The notes under the pieces: generated by a model | Told to the model about the DNA's origin: nothing | Seen by the model: the letters and a program-made list of their open reading frames with translations, nothing else | Databases searched by the model: none | In this document: one piece after another, positions 18,288 through 26,896 of the stretch | How positions within the stretch are numbered: the stretch's first letter is position 1 | Layout of the letters: each line of letters starts with the position of its first letter | NCBI RefSeq assembly: GCF_019218755.1 | Contig: NZ_JAHUWZ010000012.1 | Location: 29,627 to 93,626 of the forward strand | DNA length: 64,000 bases | Origin: Acidovorax sp. sif1233 | Lineage (GTDB): Bacteria; Pseudomonadota; Gammaproteobacteria; Burkholderiales; Burkholderiaceae_C | Reading direction: 5' to 3' | Position numbers and translations under genes: made by a program

Positions 18288-19040
18288 ATGCCATCTTCGC
18301 CTTCCCATCCCCATTCCTTCCCGGCCCGCCATCGATTCCTGCTCCTGTGGACACTCGGCCTGCTGGCCGCCGTGGTGGCCTGGGACGCGGGGGGGCAAGA
18401 CATTCCGCTGGCCCGCGCATTTGGCTCGGCCACGGGATTCCCCCTGCGGGAGCAGTGGTTCTTCGTGCACGTGCTCCATGAAGGCGCACGCCGCCTGGCG
18501 TGGCTGCTGGTGCTGCTGCTCGTGGTGGGCGTGTGGTGGCCGCCGCGCGGGGTGCTGCGGCGCATCGATACCGGCGAGCGCCTGCAGATGGCCCTGAGCG
18601 CGCTGCTGGCGCTCGCGGTGGTGAGCATCGCCAAGAACCTGAGCGACACGAGCTGCCCCTGGGACCTCGCGGAGTTCGGCGGCGTGGCGCGCTATGCGTC
18701 CCACTGGGCGCTGGGCGTGGCCGACGGCGGCGGCGGGCGCTGCTTTCCGGCGGGCCATGCCTCGGCCGGGTTCGCCTTCATCGGCGGCTACTTTGCGCTG
18801 CGCCGCAAGGAACCCGCGGCGGCGCGCTGGTGGCTGGCCGCGGCCGTGGCGGCGGGCCTGGTCCTGGGCGGCGCCCAGCAGGTGCGCGGCGCGCACTTCA
18901 TGAGCCACACGCTCTGGACGGGCTGGCTGTGCTGGGTGTCGGGCTGGCTGTGCGACCTGGGGTTTCAGAAACTGGCGCGGCCCCGCCCGGCCGATACCGG
19001 GGAGCAGGACCTGCCAGGGCACGGCGCCCCGTCCCAGTGA
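18288..19040 (+). CDS. PAP2-family membrane phosphatase
   Basis: A 250-residue inner-membrane protein with about five or six helices and the three-part PAP2 active site facing the periplasm. KNLSDTSCPWD corresponds to motif C1, CFPAGHASAGF to C2 (PSGH-like, with Ala for Ser) and RGAHFMSHTLWTG to C3 (R-x5-H). Members dephosphorylate undecaprenyl pyrophosphate, phosphatidylglycerophosphate or lipid A phosphates. Its position divergent from a PmrA/QseB-like two-component system favours envelope or lipid A modification. Only the ATG after the putative operator gives a normal membrane-protein start. Confidence 0.85.
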   Translation: MPSSPSHPHSFPARHRFLLLWTLGLLAAVVAWDAGGQDIPLARAFGSATGFPLREQWFFVHVLHEGARRLAWLLVLLLVVGVWWPPRGVLRRIDTGERLQMALSALLALAVVSIAKNLSDTSCPWDLAEFGGVARYASHWALGVADGGGGRCFPAGHASAGFAFIGGYFALRRKEPAAARWWLAAAVAAGLVLGGAQQVRGAHFMSHTLWTGWLCWVSGWLCDLGFQKLARPRPADTGEQDLPGHGAPSQ

Positions 19041-19085
19041 AGCCGGGTGCGGGGTGAGGCGGCGTCGCCGCTCCGGCGGCCGCGC

Positions 19086-20522
19086 TCAACTCGCCACGCA
19101 GATCTTCAGCATGTTGGTGCCGCCGGGGGCGCCCATGGGCTCGCCGCAGGTGATGGCGTAGACATCGCCCTTTTGCACGATGTTGCGGCTCTTGAGGTGG
19201 CGCTCGGCCTGCTCCAGCGCCGTGTCGCGGTCTGCGCTGGTGTCCATGAGCAAGGGGCGCACGTTGCGGTACATGGCCATCTTGCGCTGCGTGGCGACCT
19301 TGGGCGTGAGCGCATAGATCGGAATGTCGATGCTGTGCCGGCTCATCCACAGTGCCGTCGCGCCGCTGTCGGTCATGGCCACGATGGCCTTGGCGCCCAG
19401 GTGGTGGGCCGTGAACAGCGCGCCCATGGCGATGGACTGGTCGATCCGGCCGAAGGTCTGGCCGGTGAAGTCGGCGTCGAGCTGGTGGTCTTCGGCCGCC
19501 TCGGCCGCCGCGCAAATGGTGGCCATTTCTTCCACCGTCTCGAGCGGGTAGCGGCCGGCGGCTGTCTCGGCGCTCAGCATCACGGCGTCGGTGCCGTCCA
19601 GCACGGCGTTGGCCACGTCGCTCACCTCGGCGCGCGTGGGCACGGGGTTGGTGATCATGCTTTCCATCATCTGCGTGGCGGTGATCACGACCTTGTCCTG
19701 TTCGCGCGCCATGCGGATCATCTTCTTTTGCAAGGCGGGCACGGCCGCGTTGCCCACTTCCACGGCCAGGTCGCCGCGCGCCACCATGATGCCGTCGCTC
19801 ACGCGCAGGATGGCTTCCAGGTGCGGGATGGCCTCGGCGCGTTCGATCTTGGCGATCAGGCCCGGCTTGTGGCGGTACTCGGACGCGGCCACGTTGCACA
19901 GCTGGCGCGCCATTTCCATGTCGGTCGCGTTCTTCGGAAAGCTCACCGCCACATAGTCGGCCTGGAAGCTCATGGCCGTGCGGATGTCTTCCATGTCCTT
20001 GGCGGTGAGGGCCGGTGCCGTGAGGCCCCCGCCCTTCTTGTTGATGCCCTTGTTGTTGGACAGCTCGCCGCCCACCTTGACGGTGGTGTGCACCTCTTCG
20101 CCGCGCACCGCATCCACGGTGAGCACGATCAGCCCGTCGTTGAGCAGCAGCAGATCGCCCGCCTTCACGTCGCGCGGCAGTTCCTTGTAGTCCAGCCCCA
20201 CGCCGTCGATGTCGCCCAGCTCCGTGCGCGAGGCGTCGAGCACGAACTTGGCGCCCGATTCCAGTTGCACCTTGCCCTCCGCGAACTTGCCCACGCGGAT
20301 CTTGGGGCCCTGCAGGTCGGCCATGATGGCCACTTCGCGGCCCGCGCGCTGGGCCGCGGCGCGCACCGTGGCGGCGCGGTCGATGTGGTCCTGCGCCTTG
20401 CCGTGGCTGAAGTTCAGCCGCACCACGTTCACCCCCGCGCGGATCATGGCCTCCAGCAGTGCCGGGTCGCTCGATGCGGGGCCCAGGGTGGCAACAATCT
20501 TGGTGGCGCGGCGGGTAGGCAT
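19086..20522 (-). CDS. pyk: Pyruvate kinase
   Basis: A 478-residue enzyme that makes pyruvate and ATP from phosphoenolpyruvate. Landmarks: TKIVATLGPASSDP at the start, VVRLNFSHGK, DLQGPKIRVGKF, VSFPKNATD, KIERAEAI (catalytic Lys), MVARGDLAVEVG with the metal-binding residues, and TQMMESM. The end MKICVAS is typical of the short bacterial type. The ATG is used rather than a TTG 13 codons earlier. It is convergent with the PAP2 gene (45-bp gap). A GGTTAC direct repeat upstream resembles the one ahead of fba. Confidence 0.96.
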   Translation of the reverse strand: MPTRRATKIVATLGPASSDPALLEAMIRAGVNVVRLNFSHGKAQDHIDRAATVRAAAQRAGREVAIMADLQGPKIRVGKFAEGKVQLESGAKFVLDASRTELGDIDGVGLDYKELPRDVKAGDLLLLNDGLIVLTVDAVRGEEVHTTVKVGGELSNNKGINKKGGGLTAPALTAKDMEDIRTAMSFQADYVAVSFPKNATDMEMARQLCNVAASEYRHKPGLIAKIERAEAIPHLEAILRVSDGIMVARGDLAVEVGNAAVPALQKKMIRMAREQDKVVITATQMMESMITNPVPTRAEVSDVANAVLDGTDAVMLSAETAAGRYPLETVEEMATICAAAEAAEDHQLDADFTGQTFGRIDQSIAMGALFTAHHLGAKAIVAMTDSGATALWMSRHSIDIPIYALTPKVATQRKMAMYRNVRPLLMDTSADRDTALEQAERHLKSRNIVQKGDVYAITCGEPMGAPGGTNMLKICVAS

Positions 20523-20575
20523 GGGCTTGTCTCTTTCTGTGGGTATGTAATCGAATTTCAATTCTCACACGAAGC

Positions 20576-20593
20576 GGTTACATGCCGATTACC
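20576..20593. promoter_or_regulatory. GGTTAC/GATTAC direct repeat upstream of pyk
   Basis: GGTTAC (20576-20581) and GATTAC (20587-20592) lie 11 bp apart, 54-71 bp upstream of the pyk ATG. The 10-mer AAGCGGTTAC is shared exactly with the fba upstream element when that is read on the minus strand; relative to the genes the orientation is opposite. The regulator is unknown. Confidence 0.4.
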
Positions 20594-20601
20594 AGCCGCC
20601 C

Positions 20602-22089
20602 TCAGCCGATGCCCGGAGGGCATCCTTGGCGCCTGCGCGCACGGCTGCCCAGCATGAGGGCCATGGCCCCCACCATCAGCAGCGCGGCGGCCGTGAACGT
20701 GGCCCGCATGCCCGCCACCATGGGCATCCCTGAAGCCCCCACGGCATGCGCCAGCGCCGCGCCCATCGCGAACACGGCCCCCATGGCGGAAGCTCCCGTG
20801 ATGAGCCCCAGGTTGCGCGACAGGTTGAGCAACCCCGCCACGACACCCCGCGCGCCGGGTTCTGCGTGGGCCATGACCGCGGTGTTGTTGGCCGCCTGGA
20901 ACAGGGCATAGCCCGCCGTCAAGACCGCCAGCGGGACGACATAGCCCGGCACGCCCCACGCGAGCGGCGCCAGCGCCAGGCCGGCGCACCCGGCGAGCAT
21001 GGCGGCGAGCCCGGCCAGCCCCATGGAATGCGCGCCCAGCCTGTCCACGGCCCTGCCCGCGGGAAGGCCCACCAGCGCGGACACCAGCGGGCCACACGAC
21101 ATGGCGAGCCCGACCTGCGCGGCACCGAGCCCCAGCGCCCCCGACAGATAGAACGGCCCCACCACCAGCGTCGCCATCACCACCGTGGCCACGAGGGTGG
21201 TGGTGGCCAGGCCCGCGCCCAAGCCGGGGAGGCGCAACACCGACAACCGGACCAGGGGCGCGGCCACGCGCGCCTGGGCCCACACGAACAGGCATGCCCC
21301 CAGCGCCGCAAGGCACAGCAGCGCCCCGTTCAGCAGGCCCCAGCCGCCCCGCCCCATCGTCATGGCCAGCGCGTAGGCCCCCAGCGCGAGGGCCAGCAGC
21401 ACCGTGCCCAGGGGGTCGAACCCGGGCCTCTCCCCTGCGGCCAGGCGGTCCGCCGGCAGGTGGCGGCGCACCAGCAGCAGGCCCAGGGCGCCCAGCGGCA
21501 GGTTGATGAGAAAGATCATCGGCCAGCCGGCCTGGGCGATCAGCACACCGCCCAGCGTCGGCCCCAGGGCCGTGCCCACGGCGGACATGGTGCCCAGCAG
21601 GCCCATGGCGCTGCCCGCCCGGTCCTTGGAGACGGTCTCGCCCACGAAGGCCATCGTGAGCGCCATCATCGCGGCCGCGCCCAGCCCCTGCAGCGCCCTG
21701 GCGGCGACCAGGAGCCCCAGCGTGGGGGCCGCGGCGCACAGGGCCGAGGCCCCCGTGAACAGGGCCAGCCCCGCCAGCAGCAACCGCCGGCGGCCCACCA
21801 CGTCGCCCAGCCGGCCCACGCCGACCACGGCCGTGGTGATGGCCAGCAGGTAGGCCAGCACCACCCATTGCACTTCCTGAAAGGGCACGTCCAGCGCCTG
21901 CGCCAGCGTGGGCAAGCCGACATTGACGATGCTGGTGCCCAGCGAGGACAGCAGCATGGACAGCGCAAGGCTCGCCAGCGCCCACCGGCTGTCCGAGGGG
22001 CCGGTGGCCTGCGGCCCGCCCGCGGCAGGCTGGGGCGGCAGGGAAAAAGTCGCTTGCGGGGGAATAGCGGTGCGGGTGGGGGGTGTCAT
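20602..22089 (-). CDS. MFS drug/metabolite exporter, DHA2 (14-helix) type
   Basis: A 495-residue inner-membrane transporter with a 30-residue Pro-rich N-terminus and about 14 helices. MFS motif A is seen as GRLGDVVGRRRLLLAG after helix 2. Other landmarks are LGTSIVNVGLPTLAQAL in helix 1, ARALQGLGAAAMM, and the motif-C-like LGTMSAVGTALGPTLGG, which marks antiporters. It is divergent from a LysR-type gene, the usual setting for an inducible exporter. The substrate is unknown. The longer upstream frame runs antisense to the LysR gene and is not used. Confidence 0.88.
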   Translation of the reverse strand: MTPPTRTAIPPQATFSLPPQPAAGGPQATGPSDSRWALASLALSMLLSSLGTSIVNVGLPTLAQALDVPFQEVQWVVLAYLLAITTAVVGVGRLGDVVGRRRLLLAGLALFTGASALCAAAPTLGLLVAARALQGLGAAAMMALTMAFVGETVSKDRAGSAMGLLGTMSAVGTALGPTLGGVLIAQAGWPMIFLINLPLGALGLLLVRRHLPADRLAAGERPGFDPLGTVLLALALGAYALAMTMGRGGWGLLNGALLCLAALGACLFVWAQARVAAPLVRLSVLRLPGLGAGLATTTLVATVVMATLVVGPFYLSGALGLGAAQVGLAMSCGPLVSALVGLPAGRAVDRLGAHSMGLAGLAAMLAGCAGLALAPLAWGVPGYVVPLAVLTAGYALFQAANNTAVMAHAEPGARGVVAGLLNLSRNLGLITGASAMGAVFAMGAALAHAVGASGMPMVAGMRATFTAAALLMVGAMALMLGSRARRRQGCPPGIG

Positions 22090-22200
22090 GGCGGAGGGTC
22101 TCCTCGGGAGGCGATGGTTCGCGGGTGCCCGGTCGGCGCCCCTGGAAAACCAGCCACTCCAGCGTAGCCAGGCACGTGGCCCGGCGGAAGACGCAGCATT

Positions 22201-22217
22201 TGCATTCCATACATGCA
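22201..22217. promoter_or_regulatory. Candidate LysR box between the MFS and LysR genes
   Basis: TGCAT-N7-ATGCA is a perfect interrupted palindrome with a T/A pair spaced as in LysR-type boxes. It lies 41 bp upstream of the LysR ATG and 112 bp from the MFS ATG. Confidence 0.5.
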
Positions 22218-22257
22218 CCAGACGCCATGCCACGGACCGGCGTGCTATGGTCCCGCC

Positions 22258-23154
22258 ATGCCGCGGCCTGATCTCAACCTGCTGGTCACCCTGGATGTGC
22301 TGCTTGCGGAAGGCAACGTGGCGCGGGCCGCCGAGCGCCTGCACCTGAGTCCTTCCGCGATGAGCCGGGCGCTCGCCCGGCTGCGCGACACCACCGGCGA
22401 CCCGCTGCTCGTCAGGGCCGGGCGCGGACTGGTGCCGACGCCACGCGCACTGGAGCTGCGCGACAAGGTCAGCCAGCTCGTGCAGGACACCGAGGCCGTC
22501 CTGCGCCCCGCATCGGCGTCCGACCCCGCCCAATGGGCCCGGTCTTTCACGCTGCGCTGCAGCGACGGCTTTGCGGAGAACTTTGGCCCCGGCCTCCTCG
22601 CCCGCGTGGGCGAGGCCGCCCCCGGGGTGCGGCTGCGCTTCGTGCAGAAGACCGACAGGCACAGCGCCCCGCTGCGCGATGGAACCGTCGACCTGGAGAC
22701 CGGCGTGGTGGGCGACGCCATGGGCCCCGAGGTGCGGGCGCAGGCCCTGTTCCGCGACCGCTTCGTGGGGGTCGTGCGCGCGGGGCACCCGCTGTGCGCG
22801 GGCGAGATCACGCCGGCCCGCTATGCGGCCGGCAGGCATGTGCTCGTGTCGCGGAAGGGGCGGGACCGGGGGCCCGTGGACGATGCCCTCGCGCCCCTGG
22901 GCCTGGCGCGGCAGATCGCCACCGTGGTGGGCGGCTTTTCCACCGCGCTGGCGCTGGCGCGCGGCTCCGACCTGGTTGCCACGGTTCCCGAACACCACAC
23001 CGGCAACCTGCGCGCCGGCATGTCCAGCTTTGCACTGCCCGTCCCGGTGCCGCAGATCACGGTGTCGCTGCTGTGGCACCCCCGGCTGCAAGCCGATCCC
23101 GCGCACCAGTGGCTGCGCGGGCTGGTCCGGGAGGTGTGCGCCGAGCTTCGCTGA
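22258..23154 (+). CDS. LysR-family transcriptional regulator
   Basis: A 298-residue regulator. The N-terminal winged helix-turn-helix is complete: PDLNLLVTLDVLLAEGNVAR then AAERLHLSPSAMSRALARLR. The effector domain follows from about 90, with NodD/LeuO-like sequence VDLETGVVGD and GHPLCAGEITPARY. It probably controls the divergent MFS exporter through the TGCAT palindrome in the shared promoter. The ATG at MPRPDLNLL is chosen because the next upstream ATG lies inside that palindrome. The inducer is unknown. Confidence 0.92.
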   Translation: MPRPDLNLLVTLDVLLAEGNVARAAERLHLSPSAMSRALARLRDTTGDPLLVRAGRGLVPTPRALELRDKVSQLVQDTEAVLRPASASDPAQWARSFTLRCSDGFAENFGPGLLARVGEAAPGVRLRFVQKTDRHSAPLRDGTVDLETGVVGDAMGPEVRAQALFRDRFVGVVRAGHPLCAGEITPARYAAGRHVLVSRKGRDRGPVDDALAPLGLARQIATVVGGFSTALALARGSDLVATVPEHHTGNLRAGMSSFALPVPVPQITVSLLWHPRLQADPAHQWLRGLVREVCAELR

Positions 23155-23184
23155 CGCGCGCCCCCGCACGGCCGCACGCAGCGG

Positions 23185-23973
23185 TCAGACGAAGGGATGC
23201 GACAGGGCGTGCGCCAGCACATGGGCCAGGATGGCGGCCTCCAGCCCATGCCGGGCATAGAGCCATCCCGCCACCAGCCCGAAGGCGGTGTTGCCCACCA
23301 GCACGAACGCCACCACGGAGGGGGTGAGCACCCCGGCCATGGCCTGCGCGGCCGGCAGATGCCCCAGCGCAAACAGCAGGGCGCTGGCCACCACGGCGGC
23401 CGCCACGATGCCACGGCCCGGCGTGCCCTGGCCGCGCTGCACGAAGCGCCAGCCCAGCCACAGCAGCAGGCTCATCACGCCCCAGCGCACCAGCAGTTCC
23501 TCGGAAATCCCGCCATAGAGCAGCTTGACCCCCAGGGATGCGGCACCGGCCGGGTCGGAGGGCCTGAGCGCCTGCGGCGCCACCAGCGAGAGGCCCCACA
23601 GCCACAGTGCGCCCGCGAGCCCGCCCACAAGCCCCGGCGCCCACTGGCGCCGGAAGGGCCCGGCCACCGGCTGGCCCTGCAGCCAGGCCGACACGGCAGG
23701 CGCCGCCAGCCCCACGCGGGGCGCCAGCGCCACACCCAGTGCCACGCACAGGGCCAGCAGGACCGCGGTCTGCAGGCCGCTGAGCAGCACCATGGCCCAC
23801 AGCGGCAGCGGCAACAAGGCCTGGTGGGCGGCCAGGGGCGGGACCAGCGCCCACACCACGGCCACGACGCCCGGCAGGCCCAGCAGCCACAGCGCGGCAC
23901 CCAGGCGCCACTTCTGCGCGCGGGGGGAGCGCGTGGCAAGGTGCGCGGGCACGGCGGTATCAGAAGCCATCAT
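23185..23973 (-). CDS. CPBP-family intramembrane metalloprotease (Abi/CAAX-like)
   Basis: A 262-residue protein with about seven or eight hydrophobic helices. The family motifs are all present: GGISEELLVRWG (E-E-x-x-x-R motif), FALGHLP with its His, and a C-terminal HVLAHALSH, which together form the membrane-embedded zinc site. Relatives process prenylated peptides or act in bacteriocin self-immunity; the substrate here is unknown. It follows pepP by 22 bp on the same strand and may be the last gene of the speD-murU-pepP chain. Confidence 0.85.
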   Translation of the reverse strand: MMASDTAVPAHLATRSPRAQKWRLGAALWLLGLPGVVAVVWALVPPLAAHQALLPLPLWAMVLLSGLQTAVLLALCVALGVALAPRVGLAAPAVSAWLQGQPVAGPFRRQWAPGLVGGLAGALWLWGLSLVAPQALRPSDPAGAASLGVKLLYGGISEELLVRWGVMSLLLWLGWRFVQRGQGTPGRGIVAAAVVASALLFALGHLPAAQAMAGVLTPSVVAFVLVGNTAFGLVAGWLYARHGLEAAILAHVLAHALSHPFV

Positions 23974-23995
23974 GGACCCTGGCCATCCCTCGGCC

Positions 23996-25393
23996 TCAGC
24001 CGCGCATCAGCGCTTCGATCTCGTCGGCCTTCACCGGCACGCCGCGCGTGATCAGCTCGCAGCCCGTCTCGGTGACGATGGCGTCGTCCTCGATGCGGAT
24101 GCCGATGTGGTGGAACTGCTCGGGCACCCCGTCGGCCGGCCGCACGTAGATGCCGGGCTCGATGGTGAGCACCATGCCCGGGCGCAGCACGCGGCTGGGG
24201 CGGTTGGTGATGGTCTCGCCCGACAGCGGGTCCTTGCGCTCGCTCACCGCCCCGACCTCATCGGGTTCCACGTAGCTGCCGCAGTCATGCACGTCCATGC
24301 CCAGCCAGTGGCCCGTGCGGTGCATGTAGAACTGGAAGTAGGCGCGCGTGTCGATCACGTCCTGCGCGGTGCCCACCTTGTTCCTGTCGAGCAGGCCCAG
24401 GTCCAGCATGCCCTGCGCCAGCACGGCCACGGTGGCGTCGTGCGGGTCGTTGAAGCGCGCGCCGGCCTTGGTGGCCGCCACCGCCGCGTCCTGGCTGGCC
24501 AGCACCAGGTCGTACAGCGCGCGCTGCGGCCCGGTGAAGCGGCCGTTGGCCGGGAAGGTGCGGGTGATGTCGCTGGCGTAGCCGTCAAGCTCGCAGCCGG
24601 CGTCGATGAGCACCAGCTCGCCGTCGCGCACCGGGGCGGCGTCCGCGCGGTAGTGCAGCACGCAGGCGTTGGCCCCGGCCGCCACGATGGAGCTGTAGGC
24701 CGGGTACTGCGAGCCCTCGTCGCGAAACGCGTGCAGCAGCTCGGCATCCAGGTGGTACTCGCGCACGTCCTGGCCGGCGCGCAGCATGCGGGCCGAGCGC
24801 TGCATGGCGCGGATGTGCGCCCTGGCGCTGATGTCGCTGGCGCGGCGCATGATGTCCTGCTCGTGCGCGTCCTTGATGAGCCGCATCTCGTCGAGCAGCG
24901 TGCACACATCGTTCTGCTCCGCCGGGCACAGCGCGCCGTAGCGCACGCGCGCGCGCACCGCGTTCAGCCACCCTTCCACCCGCGCTGCCAGGCCGCTGTG
25001 GATGGCAAACGGGTACCACACGCGGTGGCGGTTCTCCAGCAGGCGGGGCAGCTTGGCGTCCAGCTCGGCGATGGAATGGGCGGCTTGCACGCCCAGCGCC
25101 CCGGGCGCCGCAGCAGGGCCCAGCCGGTAGCCGTCCCAGATCTCGCGCTCCAGGTCCTTGGGCTGGCAGAACAGGGTGCTGCACCCGTCCTGCGCGACCA
25201 CAAGGCATGCCCCCGGCTCGATGAAGCCGGTCAGGTAGTAGAAGTAGCTGTCGTGGCGGAACAGGAAGTCGGTGTCCCGGTTGCGCGGGCGCTCCGGCGC
25301 CGTGGGAATGATGGCGATGCCCCCCGCGCCCAGCTGGGCAGCAAGCCGCGCGCGGCGTTGGGCGTAGATGGAGGCAGGCACGGTGGTGTTCAT
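23996..25393 (-). CDS. pepP: Xaa-Pro aminopeptidase (aminopeptidase P)
   Basis: A 465-residue pita-bread-fold metallopeptidase that removes N-terminal residues preceding proline. The N-terminal domain starts with YAQRRARLAAQLG and RHDSYFYYLTGF. The metal ligands are visible in LIDAGCELDGYASDITRTFP (two Asp), GHWLGMDVHDCG (His), TIEPGIYV (Glu) and GIRIEDDAIVT (Glu). Its ATG overlaps the stop of the upstream nucleotidyltransferase gene (ATGA), so the two are translationally coupled. Confidence 0.95.
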   Translation of the reverse strand: MNTTVPASIYAQRRARLAAQLGAGGIAIIPTAPERPRNRDTDFLFRHDSYFYYLTGFIEPGACLVVAQDGCSTLFCQPKDLEREIWDGYRLGPAAAPGALGVQAAHSIAELDAKLPRLLENRHRVWYPFAIHSGLAARVEGWLNAVRARVRYGALCPAEQNDVCTLLDEMRLIKDAHEQDIMRRASDISARAHIRAMQRSARMLRAGQDVREYHLDAELLHAFRDEGSQYPAYSSIVAAGANACVLHYRADAAPVRDGELVLIDAGCELDGYASDITRTFPANGRFTGPQRALYDLVLASQDAAVAATKAGARFNDPHDATVAVLAQGMLDLGLLDRNKVGTAQDVIDTRAYFQFYMHRTGHWLGMDVHDCGSYVEPDEVGAVSERKDPLSGETITNRPSRVLRPGMVLTIEPGIYVRPADGVPEQFHHIGIRIEDDAIVTETGCELITRGVPVKADEIEALMRG

Positions 25394-26190
25394 GGACGGG
25401 CAGCAGAGAGAGAATTGAGTTCAGCCAGGCGCTCGGGGGTCCCCACATCGGTCCAGCGTCCGGTGTAGAGCTGTGCGCTGACCCGGCCATTGTCCATCGC
25501 GCGGCGAAGCAGCGGCGCCAGCGGGGCTTTGATGCCATCCGGGTTGCCGGCCGGAATGTCGCACCAGGGCGCCGCGAACAGCCCGGCGCGCAGCAGGGCG
25601 ATGGTGCTGTAGGTGTAGCGCGGCGCGGGGTCGGCGGCGGGCAGGTTCAGTGCCAATCCGTCCGCCGACAGCCCGAAGTCGCCGCGCAGGTTGTGGGCCG
25701 GGTTGGGCACCAGCCACAGGTGGGCCAGGTGGCCGCTGGCCTCGAAGGCCGACACGGCGGCGCTGCCGAACACGAAGTCGGGCGCAAACACATCGCCCGC
25801 CGCCAGCCAGAACACGGGGCCCAACCGGGGCAGGGCGCGGGCGATGCCGCCGGCGGTTTCCAGTGCGCCGCCAAAGTCCACGCCTTCGTGCGAGTATGAA
25901 ATGGATAGCTGCTTGCGCTTGTCCACCCGGCGCTGGAGGCCAAAAACATCGGAAAAGTGGTGGCTGATCTGCCCACCCAGCCATGCGGTGTTGATCACCA
26001 CCTGCTCCACACCCGCTTCCTGCAGCGCCGCCAGGTGCCACTGCAGCAGCGGCTGGCCCTGCACCTGCAGCAGGGGTTTGGGGATGGTGTCGGTCAGCGG
26101 GCGCATGCGCTCGCCACGGCCTGCGGCCAGCAGCATGGCGGGGACCTGCCCCCCGGTGGCGGCGGCCGGCGCCGCGGCACCCGCGCTCAC
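25390..26190 (-). CDS. murU: MurU-like sugar-phosphate nucleotidyltransferase
   Basis: A 266-residue NTP-transferase: LLAAGRGERMRPLTD at 20-34, PKPLL with Lys 38, GGALETAGGI, LAAGDVFAPDF (metal Asp) and a C-terminal TDVGTPERL. This is the MurU type, which makes UDP-MurNAc from MurNAc-1-phosphate in cell-wall recycling, though other sugar phosphates are possible. The GTG start is chosen because it overlaps the speD stop (GTGA); an ATG 18 codons later is the alternative. Residues about 81-98 (FGLQRRVDKRKQLS) are encoded antisense to a copy of repeat family A. The usual amgK kinase partner is not adjacent. Confidence 0.8.
   Translation of the reverse strand: MSAGAAAPAAATGGQVPAMLLAAGRGERMRPLTDTIPKPLLQVQGQPLLQWHLAALQEAGVEQVVINTAWLGGQISHHFSDVFGLQRRVDKRKQLSISYSHEGVDFGGALETAGGIARALPRLGPVFWLAAGDVFAPDFVFGSAAVSAFEASGHLAHLWLVPNPAHNLRGDFGLSADGLALNLPAADPAPRYTYSTIALLRAGLFAAPWCDIPAGNPDGIKAPLAPLLRRAMDNGRVSAQLYTGRWTDVGTPERLAELNSLSAARP
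25897..25950 (+). repeat. Family-A repeat copy inside the murU-like gene
   Basis: The plus strand reads GGATAGCTGCTTGCGCTTGT and then CCACCCGGCGCTGGAGGCC. It aligns with the extragenic family-A copies over the GATAGCTGC block, the GCGCTT/GGCGC arms and the GAGGCC end. It is antisense to the gene and keeps its frame open. Confidence 0.6.
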
Positions 26191-26576
26191 GCCACGGCCT
26201 CCTGCAGGGCGCCCCGCTGCAGCGCGTGGCGCTGCACGGCCGTGGGCGCGAACAGGGCCACGAGCGCCTCCAGGAGCGCGCGTGCCTTGCCCGAATGGTC
26301 CGCACCGAAGTTGCACACATAGACGTCGAGCGTGACGGCCTGCTGTTCGGGCCAGGTGTGCACGCACAGGTGCGACTCGGCCAGCAGCACGGTGGCGGTC
26401 ACCCCGCCAGGTCCGTGGGCGGTGGCGGGAAATCCGTGGAACAGCTGGCCCACGGGCTGCAGCCCGGCGGCGCGCACGGCGTCGCCGCAGGCCTGGCCCA
26501 GGGCGGCGGCATCGAGCAGCCACACGGGGGCGCAGCGGCAGCCATGGAGATCGGCGGTGAGGTGCAGTCCTTGCAT
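26187..26576 (-). CDS. speD: S-adenosylmethionine decarboxylase proenzyme
   Basis: A 129-residue pyruvoyl enzyme that decarboxylates SAM to supply aminopropyl groups for spermidine. The self-cleavage site is Glu 67-Ser 68-His 69 in LLAESHLCVHTWPE, the class-1B signature. Ser 68 becomes the pyruvoyl group. The VYVCNFGADHSGKA segment completes the fold. The ATG at MQGLHL matches the family start. It is the first gene of a tight chain with the murU-like and pepP genes (4-bp overlaps). No spermidine synthase gene is nearby. Confidence 0.93.
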   Translation of the reverse strand: MQGLHLTADLHGCRCAPVWLLDAAALGQACGDAVRAAGLQPVGQLFHGFPATAHGPGGVTATVLLAESHLCVHTWPEQQAVTLDVYVCNFGADHSGKARALLEALVALFAPTAVQRHALQRGALQEAVA

Positions 26577-26896
26577 GGCCCGCACTGTAGTGCATCACGG
26601 GGGCGGGCGGCGCCGGGCTTTCGGGCCCACATCGCGGCCGGGCTGGCGCCACCCCGGCCGGTCCCGGCGGTCCAGCGCCCAGGCGGTGGTCGCGCGCGCG
26701 GCGCCACGGACTATCCCGCCGGGGTAGGGCGATGCGCCGGGCGCTCGGGTAGCCTGCGCGGCCCATGACAGCCCCTGCCCCGCAACCCCGGCCCGGCCAC
26801 CCGAAGCCGCTTGTGCCAACTATTACCGGATCACGCCTGCGCGCGATCGTGGGCCGCCGTTTCGCGGGCACCGACACCCCCCATAGTGTCGCCACC
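26577..26896. other. Divergent intergenic region between speD and the NarL-type regulator
   Basis: 320 bp without a gene. A TAGTGT hexamer 6 bp before the regulator ATG is a weak -10 candidate. Two CCGCCGGGG/CGCCGGGCG GC-rich inverted segments lie mid-region. Nothing else is recognisable. Confidence 0.4.

Noticed and set aside
19041..19085. GC-rich inverted repeat between the PAP2 gene and pyk as a terminator
   Set aside because: It can form a hairpin but no T-run follows on either strand.
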